NCBI GenBank assembly: GCA_903813345.2
Contig: CAIIXF020000002.1
Span: forward strand, 31,926,926 to 31,990,925
Length of the DNA: 64,000 bases
DNA from: Owenia fusiformis
Taxonomy: Eukaryota > Annelida > Polychaeta > Sabellida > Oweniidae
Direction: 5' to 3'
Positions 12,571 to 23,989 of the stretch are shown in pieces. Each line of letters starts with the position of its first letter. Within the stretch, counting starts at the first letter, position 1. Position numbers and translations under genes: made by a program. The notes under the pieces were generated by a model, which searched no databases, had not been told where the DNA came from, and saw only the letters and a program-made list of their open reading frames with translations.

Positions 12571-13384
12571 AAGAATTTTTTAAAAAAATCATATTTTTTA
12601 AATATATTTTAGGATTTAATTTTTTTTCAAACTTTTGAATTTCCCGCCAGTTTAATTTGAAGTGGAAAAAGTAAGATGGCTGCCATTTTATATAAGAAAT
12701 ATCAGAAAAAAGTAGCTTCACTTTTAGTTTTCACAATGAGCACAGTTTTGCAGTTTTTTTTGACTGATTCTGACTCTTCATCACCAGGGTCATGCAGAGA
12801 TTATAAAATTGAAACCAAAATGTTGTGCTCAGCATGAATTTGAATGAAATATGTATAATTTCACCAACACAATTGAAGTGTCAAAACTGGATGCTCATAA
12901 CTTTGAGTGACTATAATCCCTTGATTACTCAGATCAACACCAATTCACTTATCAAGAAATACCATTCAATGTCAATACAAAGAAAGAAAGCAATGTTTTG
13001 GAGGATATGTATCAAACTTTTTGTATAAATTATTCATTTAGCATTTGCACTTGAATTTTTTTTTCAATTGTGGCATAGTCATATGCATTCTCTTTGATGC
13101 CAATATTCTTCATTAATTGTGATACAGATTGATATTTTTGTACTCTCAGAAGAAGGATAAGACATTGAAGTTTAATAATATGTGTGATTGAGTTGGTTTT
13201 TCAGACACTACTATATTCAATATTTCCTAAGTCAATATCAAGACTCATCCCCAGACTCATCCTTTATTCCCCACTTAAAATGGTCATTATTGCTTATTGA
13301 CAATCAAGACCTTGTTAACTAATAGAGCATTTGTTCAAGCTCAAATTAGAGTATTTATTCATTCCGTTCAGAAAAATAACAATA
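12571..13384. other. Unassigned AT-rich sequence
   Basis: No supportable feature. TTAAAAGGCCCATGAAG just upstream at 12557 resembles one terminus of the TTAA-flanked MITE family listed below, but no partner end was found. Confidence 0.35.
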
Positions 13385-14498
13385 TAACCCCTAAACAGTT
13401 AGGCTATAGATAATTACATTCATAGTAAAGGCGGACGAACAGATCTGCCGAGATTTGGACACAATCTCGGAAATGGAATATCGAAATATCAACAAGGGTT
13501 TATCCCATACTTAGAAGTGTTAAAGGTAATTATCCTACACTTAGTGTACTAAATGTATAATAACATTAAAAAATAAATTTGATATTTATTGGCAAAATGA
13601 ATATCCGGAGGATATCGTAACGATATACTCCGGGCGGAGGATATCGTGACGATATACTCCGGAAAACCCAACATGCGGAGGATATTGTGACGATATACTC
13701 CGCTTGTTGATTTCCCGCCAAATTGACTCTATTTTGGCATGGAATTCATTTTGCAATGATATTATACATTTAGTACACTCCTTGTAAGTGTAGGATAATA
13801 AGAACATCCTATGATTTTTTTCAGAATATCATTTTAATCTACTCGGTGATATTGATATATGCACTCGTTCGCTTCGCTCTCTCGTGCAGATATCAATATC
13901 ACCTCGTAGATAAAAATGATATTCCTCAAAATCATAGGATATCCTATAAATAACATGCAGGAATATAATTGATATCTAAGGTAAGCGGGTGTTATATATA
14001 TCTCCCACTGAGTTGAGTGGGAGATATACTATATATCATCCGCTCATCAGCAATCCCCGGGAATTTCTTTCGGTGCTTTTTTGAATTCCCGGGATACACT
14101 TTGGCTCTATTTGATAAATATTATTTTCATACACTTTAAAATGTTAAAAGCTGTTGAGTTTTAAAAAAACAAAAATCTTTGAGGACTTTAAATAAAATAT
14201 TCATGTTTTGATTGAAATTATCGTTTGAATTACTACATTAGGGTACCCTAACATTCAATGCATATTTAATTCTCATAATCTACTAAGTATAGGATAAATC
14301 AGTTATTAAATGCTCGATTTTTGATACAAGGTATATCCCTCGGTAAATACCCTATTTACCGGTACCGGTATATTTCCCTCAGATATACCCTGTATCAAAA
14401 ATCTCCCATTAAATAACCTCTATATATTAGGTATCATTGGAAAGATAACAAGTTTTCAAATTCAATTTCAACCCACCTCCCTAACCGTTTAGGGGTTA
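13385..14498. mobile_element. 1.1-kb foldback element made of nested palindromes
   Basis: Outer arms TAACCCCTAAACAGTTAGG (13385) and its complement (14480-14498) match at 18 of 19 positions. Inside lie a pair around TTATCC/GGATAA with CTAAGTAT (13500 versus 14280) and a pair flanking 13521-13804 (cctacacttagtgtactaaa and its partner). Further in are three consecutive hairpins at 13604-13703 (CGGAGGATATCGT arms), a 145-bp hairpin at 13807-13951, a hairpin at 13983-14042 (tctcccact/agtgggaga), one with CCCGGGAATT arms at 14055-14092, and one at 14318-14408. No coding capacity. Confidence 0.8.
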
Positions 14499-14867
14499 AT
14501 AAAATACTTAATAAAACTTATTAATGATAGGATAGATTTTTGATAGATGACATACGAGACTTTTCTTTAAGTTCAATTCTGTGTGTCAATATTCTCTATC
14601 TAGATGCTCAAAAAAGTTCTTGTGTATTAACTCATTAATTATTGGAAAAACAATATACATTTGTTAATAAGTCAAAGCATAAGTTAGTTGTCTTTTACCT
14701 TCACATGTGGAAATGTTAGGCTTAGTGTGTTATATATAATTTTACTGAACATCGGTGTCTACATCTTCCTGTACTGGAACTTTAAATTAGCTATATAATC
14801 ATGTAATGATTCATTTAACTGGACGTTAGTCATTACCGGATTACTGTCACTATATCTTGTTGATGTC
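14499..14867. other. Unassigned sequence
   Basis: AT-rich DNA without a supportable feature before the 190-bp array. Confidence 0.4.
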
Positions 14868-17800
14868 ATAATTAACGTTACGAGAACGTTCCTTGCACGT
14901 GTTGTCCTAACTTGATGTAACCAGAAGTTAAATTGGCCATGTATGTGACAAGAACGTTACAGTCTCTTTATTTTGGCAAAGTCGTTAAGGTTGCTACTAC
15001 ATTCCCTGCACGTGATATTTAAGTCAAATGTAACGTTCTTTAAACATCTGTGCGAGTCCACACCTTCCTGTACCTACAACGTTCCACAATTAACGTACCA
15101 GAACTTTAAACCGGGCACGTATATGTGACGTTGCATAAGTACATGACAGTTTCGTTATTTTTGCGAAGTCATTGTTAAAGTTGGTTCTTCATTCCTGGCA
15201 CGTGAAACATAAGTCAAATGTAACGTTTAATAAACATCTGTGCGAGTCCACACCTTCCTGTACCTACAACGTTCCATATCAACGTTACCAGAAATTTAGA
15301 TTGGCCACGTATATATGACGTAATGTAAATACGTTGCAGTCTCGTTATTTTGGGGACGTTATTGTTAAGGTCGCTACTACGTTCCTGACACGTGATATTT
15401 AAGTCAAATATAACGTTCTTTAAACATCTGTGCGAGTCCACACCTTCCTATACCTACAACGTTCCATATTAACGTTACCAGGAATTTAGATTGGTCACGT
15501 ATATATGACGTAATGTAAGTACGTAACAGTCTCGTTATTTTGGCGGCGTAATTCTTTAGGTCGCTACTACGTTCCCGACACGTGATATTAAAGTCAAATG
15601 TAACGTTCTTTAAACATCTGTGCGAGTCCACACCTTCCTGTACCTACAACGTTCCATATTAACGTTACCAGAAATTTAGATTGGCCACGTATATATGACG
15701 TAATGTAAGTACGTTACAGTCTCGTTATTTTGGCGACGTAATTGTTAAGGTCGCTACTACGTTCCTGACACGTGATATTAAAGTCAAATGTAACGTTCTT
15801 TAAACATCTGTGCGAGTCCACACCTTCCTGTACCAACAACGTTCCATATCAACGTTACCAGAAATTTAGATTGGCCACGTATATATGACGTAATGTAAGT
15901 ACGTTACAGTTTCGTTATTTTGGCGACGTAATTGTTAAGGTCGCTACTACGTTCCTGACACGTGATATTCAAGTCAAATGTAACGTTCTTTAAACATCTG
16001 TGCGAGTCCACACCTTCCTGTACCTACAACGTTCCATATCAACGTTACCAGAAATTTAGAATGTCCACGTATATATGACGTAATGTAAGTACGTTACATT
16101 TTCGTTATTTTGGTGACGTAATTGTTAAGGTCGCTACTACGTTTCTGACACGTGATATTTAAGTCAAATGTAACGTTCTTTAAACATCTATGCGAGTCCA
16201 CACCTTCCTGTACCTACAACGTTCCATATCAACGTTACCAGAAATTTAGATTGGCCACGTATATATGACGTAATGTAAGTACGTTACAGTTTCGTTATTT
16301 TGGCGACGTAATTGTTAAGGTCGCTACTACGTTCCTGAAACGTGATATTTAAGTCAAATATAACGTTCTTTAAACATCTGTGCGAGTCCACACCTTCCTA
16401 TACCTACAACGTTCCATATTAACGTTACCAGGAATTTAGATTGGTCACGTATATATGACGTAATGTAAGTACGTAACAGTCTCGTTATTTTGGCGGCGTA
16501 ATTCTTTAGGTCGCTACTACGTTCCCGACACGTGATATTAAAGTCAAATGTAACGTTCTTTAAACATCTGTGCGAGTCCACACCTTCCTGTACCTACAAC
16601 GTTCCATATTAACGTTACCAGAAATTTAGATTGGCCACGTATATATGACGTAATGTAAGTACGTTACAGTCTCGTTATTTTGGCGACGTAATTGTTAAGG
16701 TCGCTACTACGTTCCTGACACGTGATATTAAAGTCAAATGTAACGTTCTTTAAACATCTGTGCGAGTCCACACCTTCCTGTACCAACAACGTTCCATATC
16801 AACGTTACCAGAAATTAAGATTGGCCACGTATATATGACGTAATGTAAGTACGTTACAGTTTCGTTATTTTGGCGACGTAATTGTTAAGGTCGCTACTAC
16901 GTTCCTGACACGTGATATTTAAGTCAAATGTAACGTTCTTTAAACATCTGTGCGAGTCCACACCTTCCTGTACCTACAACGTTCCATATCAACGTTACCA
17001 GAAATTTAAAATGTCCACGTATATATGACGTAATGTAAGTACGTTACATTTTCGTTATTTTGGTGACGTAATTGTTAAGGTCGCTACTACGTTTCTGACA
17101 CGTGATATTTAAGTCAAATGTAACGTTCTTTAAACATCTATGCGAGTCCACACCTTCCTGTACCTACAACGTTCCATATCAACGTTACCAGAAATTTAGA
17201 TTGGCCACGTATATATGACGTAATGTAAGTACGTTACAGTTTCGTTATTTTGGCGACGTAATTGTTAAGGTCGCTACTACGTTCCTGAAACGTGATATTT
17301 AAGTCAAATGTAACGTTCTTTAAACATCTGTGCGAGTCCACACCTTCCTGTACCTACAACGTTCCATATCAACGTTACAAGAAATTTAGAATGGCCACGT
17401 ATATATGACGTAATGTAAGTACGTTACATTTTCGTTATTTTGGTGACGTAATTGTTAAGGTCGCTACTACGTTTCTGACACGTGACATTTAAGTCAAATG
17501 TAACGTTCTTTAAACATCTATGCGAGTCCACACCTTCCTGTACCTACAACGTTCCATATCAACGTTACCAGAAATTTAGATTGGCCACGTATATATGACG
17601 TAATGTAAGTACGTTACAGTTTCGTTATTTTGGCGACGTAATTGTTAAGGTCGCTACTACGTTCCTGACACGTGATATTTAAGTCAAATGTAACGTTCTT
17701 TAAACATCTGTGCGAGTCCACACCTTCCTGTACCTACAACGTTCCATATCAACGTTACCAGAAATTTAGAATGGCCACGTATATATGACGTAATGTAAGT

Positions 17801-18150
17801 ACGTTACATTTTCGTTATTTTGGTGACGTAATTTTTAAGGTCGCTAATACGTTTCTGACACGTGATATTCAAGTCAAATGTAACGTTCTTTAAACATCTA
17901 TGCGAGTCCACACCTTCCCGTACCTACAACGTTCCATATCAACGTTACCAGAAATTTAGATTGGCCACGTATATATGACGTAATGTAAGTACGTTACAGT
18001 TTCGTTATTTTGGCGACGTAATTGTTAAGGTCGCTACTACGTTCCTGACACGTGATATTTAAGTCAAATGTAACGTTCTTTAAACATCTGTGCGAGTCCA
18101 CACCTTCCTGTACCTGCAACGTTCCATATTAACGTTGCTACAACTTTAGA
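14868..18150. repeat. 190-bp tandem array, about 17 copies, ACGT-rich
   Basis: The unit runs from aacgttccatatcaacgtta through cacgtatatatgacgtaatg, gttattttggcgacgtaatt and ctacgttcctgacacgtgat to catctgtgcgagtccacacc. About eight ACGT tetramers per unit. The first units (before 15300) are diverged. A five-unit block (950 bp, from 15404) is repeated from 16354 with only a few differences, so an identical 75-codon minus-strand frame appears in both; units after about 17150 alternate as 380-bp dimers (ttggcc/atggcc variants). The frames are by-products of the repeat, not genes. Confidence 0.95.
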
Positions 18151-19690
18151 CATATATTCTGACGACGTTATCACAACGTAAAATTGTTAGCTGGGTGTAA
18201 GGCCTGAACGTAATACTTTAGGACTTGGCGTTCACTTATGTTTTTGTTAACCCTTGCCACAATGTGTGTCAGCGCTGGGCTTTGTTGAATGCATTTATCC
18301 TTATTCTCTGATGGGGTTAGTCGTTACTTTGCTTTTTTCTAATATAGGTTGGTCCAAAATAACCCCTGATTACACTATAATAACTTTGACAAAGGGTCCT
18401 TATTTGGTGCAAGTATAGTATATTAGCACTTCATATATGATTTTGTTAAAAGGTAAAGTGGTTCATTAAAGCTAAGTTCACACCAACAGCGCTTTGGTGG
18501 CGCTTTAAAGCGGCGTGCAAAACCGCATTGTCATATTCTGTCTTCAGATAATCATAATCTAACTTAGAGGGTTTAAATCGGGCTAATGGTCACGGTCCAG
18601 TATGGATTAATCAATCAGAGTCATTTTGCTAGTCTTGCTTGAAGACCCTGGAACACCTCCCCCCCCACCTTCTTGAAGCAGTTTTAACCGTTCAACAGAT
18701 AAGGGACATGATACCTACACAAACGGTTAGAGGGGACAAAGTTGCAACAGTTCACCTTTTTGGGCCACCCTGTATACATATTCTCAAAATAGCTGTAAAA
18801 TCTATCATATAATTGAAACATACAAAGTGAAAATGTAAATGAGAGATGATTCGTATTAGTTGCACGTTCAGACTTATATTGTCAATAACCAAAAATACAA
18901 AATTAGTTCAGTGAATATTTGCATATTGCTTTTAGTTGATGGATTTTTGATCGCTCTCATGAGAGTCTTATTTAAGATAATCATTCTTACATGTTGAAGC
19001 ATTAAAACATAAGTAGACACTAATTAAGTGATTGATATTTGTATTGTGTTTAATAAGCTGACTTTTAATGATCTTTGAACTAACGTATCAAAATATGTTC
19101 GCAATTATTTTAAACAATATTGTACTTTCCCATAAAAATTGGCGAAAAACATTTGATGTGTTTAGTGTTTAAATCAGATCTTCATTCAAGAGACACATAC
19201 ACTCCAGTACTGCAAAGAGGTGTTCATTAGAGGAAGTCATTCGCGAGAATATGTTCACTAAACTGAGGTGTTCACAATAAGAGGTGTTCCACAGAGACAG
19301 TCGTGGTTTCACTTTTTGTGATCATTCAAAGGTGTTTACACATACACTGTTGCTCATAAATGTGGAATATTTTATAGATACGAACTGTTTGATGGAATTT
19401 CTACAAAATGATAACATTTTGATGAAAATTTGTAATGTGTTCTCATTCCCTCATCAGTTTTGCATATAAAACTGATTGGTATGAAAAGTTAAAATATTTA
19501 TGGTTGATTAAACTTATGCGGTTTTTGTTATTCAGTGTTTGGTAAAATATCGCATATTGAAGTCCATGTACACACACGAAAAAAGACGGTTGACACATAT
19601 ATTTAGAACACGCATCAAATACAAATACACTTTAGAACCAAACAATGTTCATTTACCGAACAATCATAGAGTACAAAATAGCACGGACAT
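18151..19690. other. Unassigned sequence
   Basis: ACGT-rich right shoulder to about 18240, including AACGTAAAATTGTTAGCTGG, which looks like a transposon end. Then AT-rich DNA with GGGCCACCCTGTA at 18763, a mariner-like terminus without an identified partner. No gene. Confidence 0.4.
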
Positions 19691-20135
19691 ATAGTGACTT
19701 ACCCCACATAATTATGACATGTACTTTCGCATAAAATTATATGGGGTAAGTCACGTGACTTACCCCACATAAATGACACATGCTGCATGTAGCATAAAAC
19801 CATTCGGTAAATCACGTGACCAGTGACGTAGAAATTATTTCAAAATGGATGAAACAAGCGAGGAAAAAGAATTTGAATACGATTCATATTCACAATTCAG
19901 AGAGGAAATTGAGAAGTTGTTAGATCATTACAACAGGCATGATGCTACAAGCGATCCTTTCTTAATAGAAGATCCGTTTTCGCGATTGGAGAATCACACC
20001 AGAGCTCTTTGAATATATAGATGGCGCAAGTCACATGGTCGAAGTCACGTGACTTACCCCTCATCAAAACAGTGAGCATTGGTTTATATAAAAGCATTCG
20101 GTAAGTCACGTGACTTACCCCACAAATTAATATGT
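19691..20135. promoter_or_regulatory. Cluster of CACGTG palindromes (GTCACGTGAC) with TATA-like box
   Basis: A perfect 24-bp palindrome (GGGGTAAGTCAC and complement) sits at 19743-19766. GTCACGTGAC recurs at 20044-20053 and 20105-20114, ATCACGTGAC at 19811-19820, and half sites GTGACTTACCCC occur around 19695. GTCACGTGAC is the classic E-box bound by USF/MITF/TFE-type bHLH-zip factors. TTATATAAAAG stands at about 20083 between two of them. The arrangement could be a regulatory cluster or the ends of a foldback element. Confidence 0.55.
19845..20012 (+). CDS. Small acidic ORF, 55 codons, unknown function
   Basis: ATG at 19845 (context caaaATGG) to TGA at 20010-20012. Product is charged and helix-prone: MDETSEEKEFEYDSYSQF, REEIEKLLDHYNRH, then DPFLIEDPFSRL and a short tail. 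Third-codon positions and composition look more like real coding DNA than neighbouring frames. It lies within the CACGTG palindrome cluster, 25 bases downstream of one such site. It could be the first exon of a transposon gene or a cellular peptide gene. I do not recognise the family, and no downstream exon was found. Confidence 0.35.
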   Translation: MDETSEEKEFEYDSYSQFREEIEKLLDHYNRHDATSDPFLIEDPFSRLENHTRAL

Positions 20136-20784
20136 TTACCACAAATGAATATGTTTACCCAATACGAATGGTACTTGGCATAGCACATATTTAAAATACT
20201 TATCAAATTTATATTTGATCGGGTCGAATACAGTTTTGAAGCATTTTACATATTTGTTGTGTAAGACAGTCAATTATATGTGGGATAGTAGGTACCATTT
20301 GTTGTTACTGGTTTTGTTTATGTTCGGTTTAACTTACTCCGTGGGGTAAAAACCGAAGATATTAATGTTACGAATATTGATGCAATAAATACACTATAAT
20401 AGAGGACACTTCAATCTTCATGACCAGATGTTTATTTTGTTTGATCTGTTTTACATGACGATTTGGATCGGGGTGTTTTGAAAATGCAAAAATTCTCAGC
20501 TTACCCCTGTTTAAATAAGAGTAATTTTCTAAATTTAAATGTGAATATTTTTTCTCTAAAAAATGTTGATTTGTAGATGAAATATGTGGTTAAAATTTGC
20601 CTAGAAAATAAATGTCTGAACCGACTCCAAATAAATATTCTCTTACACCAAAATTTGAATTCTGAGCTGCCAAATCTAATATTCCATATTTATGAGCAAC
20701 AGTGTAGATTTCTGTTTACAAGAAAGACTTGGAAAAAACATGGTTTGAAGAAAAGAAACATATTTACTTGAACTCCTAATAATT
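20136..20784. other. Unassigned AT-rich sequence
   Basis: No supportable gene. A 64-codon frame at 20577-20771 (+) shows no known motif. Confidence 0.35.
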
Positions 20785-21000
20785 TGCCTCATGTCCTTAA
20801 CGGCATTTATATTGCTTCAGACGCTTAAGAATCACTTCAAATGATATAAAAGTCCAGTCCGAACATTTAGCAGATTAGTCAGTTGCTTAGAAGGCAATAT
20901 CTCATACTTCCTCCTGTCCATCAAGAATGCTTATTTGACGTTATTATCCCCACACGAATTCTATTGTTTTATGATGGCATTCATTTCAATTCAGGCAAAA
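20785..21000 (+). repeat. Segmental duplication block A, with TATA/Inr-like core
   Basis: About 200 bp homologous to 30860-31075 (roughly 85% by eye). Both copies keep ACTTCAAATGATATAAAAGT (TATAAAAG at 20845) and GAACATTTAGCAGATTAGTC followed by AGT, where TCAGT about 35 bases downstream resembles an initiator. Conservation of this spacing in both copies suggests a core promoter of a once-duplicated gene, but no intact product follows here. Confidence 0.7.
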
Positions 21001-21343
21001 TTGAATTACTCGTCCTTGCTCTGGGTCAAATGCAATTTATCCTGTAGTTTCCGTTATATTTTATCAGGCCGACAATGTACAGGGATTCCCAAAATATTGT
21101 AACAAGACAAACATAGAATAGCTCTGCGAGTGATTAAAAAATATTCTTTTAATTCGTGAACAAACAATTTAATAATCTGAAAGATCTGAAAGTTTCACAA
21201 GATAACTCTGTTATTTTTTAATTATTTGCTATCCCAAATGATTCTGATAAATGAGTATTCTTGAATCATAAACTCCTGAAAGTTTGACCAGGGAATTCTT
21301 GTTTCAGCACCATCGCTCATTCTCCATATTTTGGAATTGGATT

Positions 21344-21652
21344 CAGCTATGCCATGGATCGTGGTGAAAGTCATTTAGAGCATGCTGTCTTTTAATGTAG
21401 TTTACAAAAACGAAAATACTTGTCAGCGTATCTTTCAGATGACTTTCCATCCAATGTTAAGGAGCATATTTAGGATTGTGTCAGTTGGTCTATACAATAA
21501 AAACAAGATTGGGTATTTCTAATGGAATTTGAAAAGGCAAAACAAGCAATTATTCCAGCTGTTAAGGATCTGAATGACAATCCACATTCGTTTAATAAGT
21601 ACAAGCATTTCCAAGTGTGGGCTTATGGTGCAGAGTTGCCAAAGTATTTCTA
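21344..21652 (+). pseudogene. Possible decayed coding segment, unidentified
   Basis: One frame reads GIGFSYAMDRGESHLEHAVF, stop, KRKYLSAYLSDDFPSNVKEH, stop, then an open stretch beginning MEFEKAKQAIIPAVKDLND and ending in a stop at 21650-21652. Amino-acid composition is protein-like over 100 codons despite three in-frame stops. It lies about 500 bp downstream of the TATA-bearing block A. I do not recognise the family. Confidence 0.25.
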
Positions 21653-21843
21653 AAATGTTCAATTGGCCACAAAGCCATCCGAGAGAGACACATTGATCGG
21701 GAATGATCTGTTTCCATCTGGCCCTAAAAGGAAACTACAATAGATCTTACGGAATGTGTATTCCCATTGTGACCATAAACATTAAGATACTTCTAAATGA
21801 ATGTGTCTACAACTGATACATAGAGGGTCTTACAACAATACAT

Positions 21844-23133
21844 CACGGTGTATAACCCAAACGCTCCTACATGCACGACGGAGCGTTTCATAACTGAAAT
21901 TAAACAAAGAAACGCTCCGGAGTAGGAAAACTGACTGGTGGGAACGATGAGCCGTCTGACGATTTCCCCAATAATGGGAATAAGAGGTATGAGTTACATA
22001 TTTCGAGTATACCATTCGATGGGTGTGATATTCATGTTGTACTTGGCTGGCTGTTGACGTTTAAAGCAATTAGGAAGAGCTGTACGAAGCAGTATAGTTA
22101 TCAAAATTCAAAAACGTATTTGTCATTCTACCGGTCAAAACCCCTTTTGTCGATTCATGTGATTAGTTGAGCTAAGATTAGAGCACCAACGTATATTTTA
22201 GTCAAATTCCAATGATTCAACGCACCATACATTATCGGTATAGTGATTTGTTGACCGAAAATCCAGTCTTAATAATGATGACATTCTCATATTCAAGAAA
22301 CGCTCCGATCTGGTTAACACAGTGAACTGGAAACGCTCCGGTAGTCTAGTTTAGTTTAGGAAATATATAGCTTGCCTTTTCTTTTCAGGAAGAGAAAGAA
22401 AAGATCTATTATACCCCTTGGCATCAATAGAAGAAAGATTAATTCATATTTAAATTTTAGTTTTTTCTATAGTTTTATGATTTAGCACATATGTAGGCAT
22501 GACATCATCTAATGTAGGCTTAAATCAGCTAGTTGCACGTTTAGCACCACCAGGTTCAGATGTTTCAATTTGCCTAACAAGTACAACACGTTTTTGAGAG
22601 ATAGATTCGATTCGAAACGCTTCTCTAATAATCTGAAAATTATATCAAAACAAAATGGTAAGAGCGTTTCTAAAATTGTGTTCTAAATCGACGGAGCGTT
22701 TCGAGAAAAACAAGCGATTTTTCGAGAACAAGTAATGGATTTGGACTGGGATTTTAGGAAATGAGAATATACGAGTTTGTGATCTACTACTTTACAGAAA
22801 GATTAACGTTTTCATAGAAATACTAGTTTAATTCGTAATTTGTGGCCAAATCGTCATCTTCAGATTCGTTCGATCTACACTACGGAGCTTTGATCAAGCA
22901 AATAACAGTTTACCACCAGAAGTTGAATAAATCAGATCTTTGCTCATTGTATTGTTCATCGAATGGTACATAATATTTCACCATAACATATGATATGTAA
23001 GAGAAACGAGAGGAACAATACTTACGGTCATAGTGGAATCTTCATTAGCCGCCATTTAATTTCGCTCCGGAGCGTTTCCGCGTAAATGAAACGCTCCGTC
23101 GTGCATGTAGGAGCGTTTGGGTTATACACCGTG
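21844..23133. mobile_element. 1,290-bp Transib/ProtoRAG-like non-autonomous transposon
   Basis: Perfect 48-bp terminal inverted repeats start CACGGTGTATAACCC (21844-21891 and 23086-23133). The element is flanked by identical TACAT (21839-21843 and 23134-23138). A terminus beginning CAC-N-GTG with a 5-bp target duplication is the signature of Transib and ProtoRAG transposons, whose ends resemble the RAG heptamer. CACTA and Chapaev elements also start CAC but make 2-4-bp duplications. GAAACGCTCC or its complement occurs about ten times across the element (for example 21909, 22297, 22330, 22613, 22661, 22693, 23069, 23088), suggesting protein-binding sites. No transposase frame. Confidence 0.8.
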
Positions 23134-23477
23134 TACATGTGATTTACTAAAAAAATGCATTTTTCTAAAATAGAAATATCGTTTTATCTGGTATGATTAA
23201 CTTCTGTTTGAAGCTAAATTCACACCAACTTGAGAAGTGTGTTCTGTTTAGGGACAATTGTAAAGGTTAGGTTAGCTTGTCCTTCACTCTAGAAGCAGGG
23301 AGAATTAAAGGCCCCGTGTAAAGTTTGAAAATATGTTTTCATCATTCATTTACTATTTTTGATGACTTCAAAAGATTTTGGAAAAATTGAAAAAATGGTG
23401 TCAGTTTTTTTATTTTTCATTTATTTAAATTTTAAGCCATTTATCAAATAAAATAGTAGTTTTTATGTTTTAATAAT

Positions 23478-23708
23478 AAAATGATTTAGTTTTGCAATAT
23501 TTCGATTTACTCTAAAAATCTTTTTCAAGCAACTAAAAACTGTTCTTACAATTATGACAAGGCATCATAGACTAAAACAATGGAACAAATAATACACAAT
23601 GATCTATTTGTTCCATTGTTTTAGACTTTGACATCATACTAATAGAACAATCAGTTCCTTGAAAAAGATTTATGAAATAAATCGAAATATTGCAAAACTA
23701 AATCATTT
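23478..23708. repeat. Internal 230-bp palindrome
   Basis: GATTTAGTTTTGCAATATTT with CGATTTA on the left matches the right arm in reverse complement. A second inner pair, CAATGGAACAAATA and its complement, surrounds the centre near 23595. Confidence 0.75.
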
Positions 23709-23989
23709 TGTTTTTAAACAAATGTGCCATAAAACATTTTGCACACTTAGTGACAGAGTCCAAGGATTTTTAAAAGAATTATTACAAATTTTCCTATATG
23801 TTAATCAATTTTGAATACGCTTAACTTTCAAAATAAACCAATGCTGACTGTCTATCGAGTTCAAAAGAATTAGATTAGAAGTCCATGGTTTCTATGGTTT
23901 CTATGAGAACTTAACTAAAATTTATTTTTTAAATGTTTTTTTCAAATTTCTTTCGACAAAAAGCACGTGTGGATGAACTTGTGTAAAAT

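Noticed and set aside
15214-16581. Three near-identical 75-codon minus-strand frames
   Set aside because: They fall exactly one per 190-bp unit (two are identical because of the 950-bp duplication) and are closed in other units; satellite by-products.
18763-18780. Mariner terminus GGGCCACCCTGTA
   Set aside because: Resembles the end at 34609-34621, but no opposite end or transposase fragment was found within a plausible distance, so it was not called as an element.
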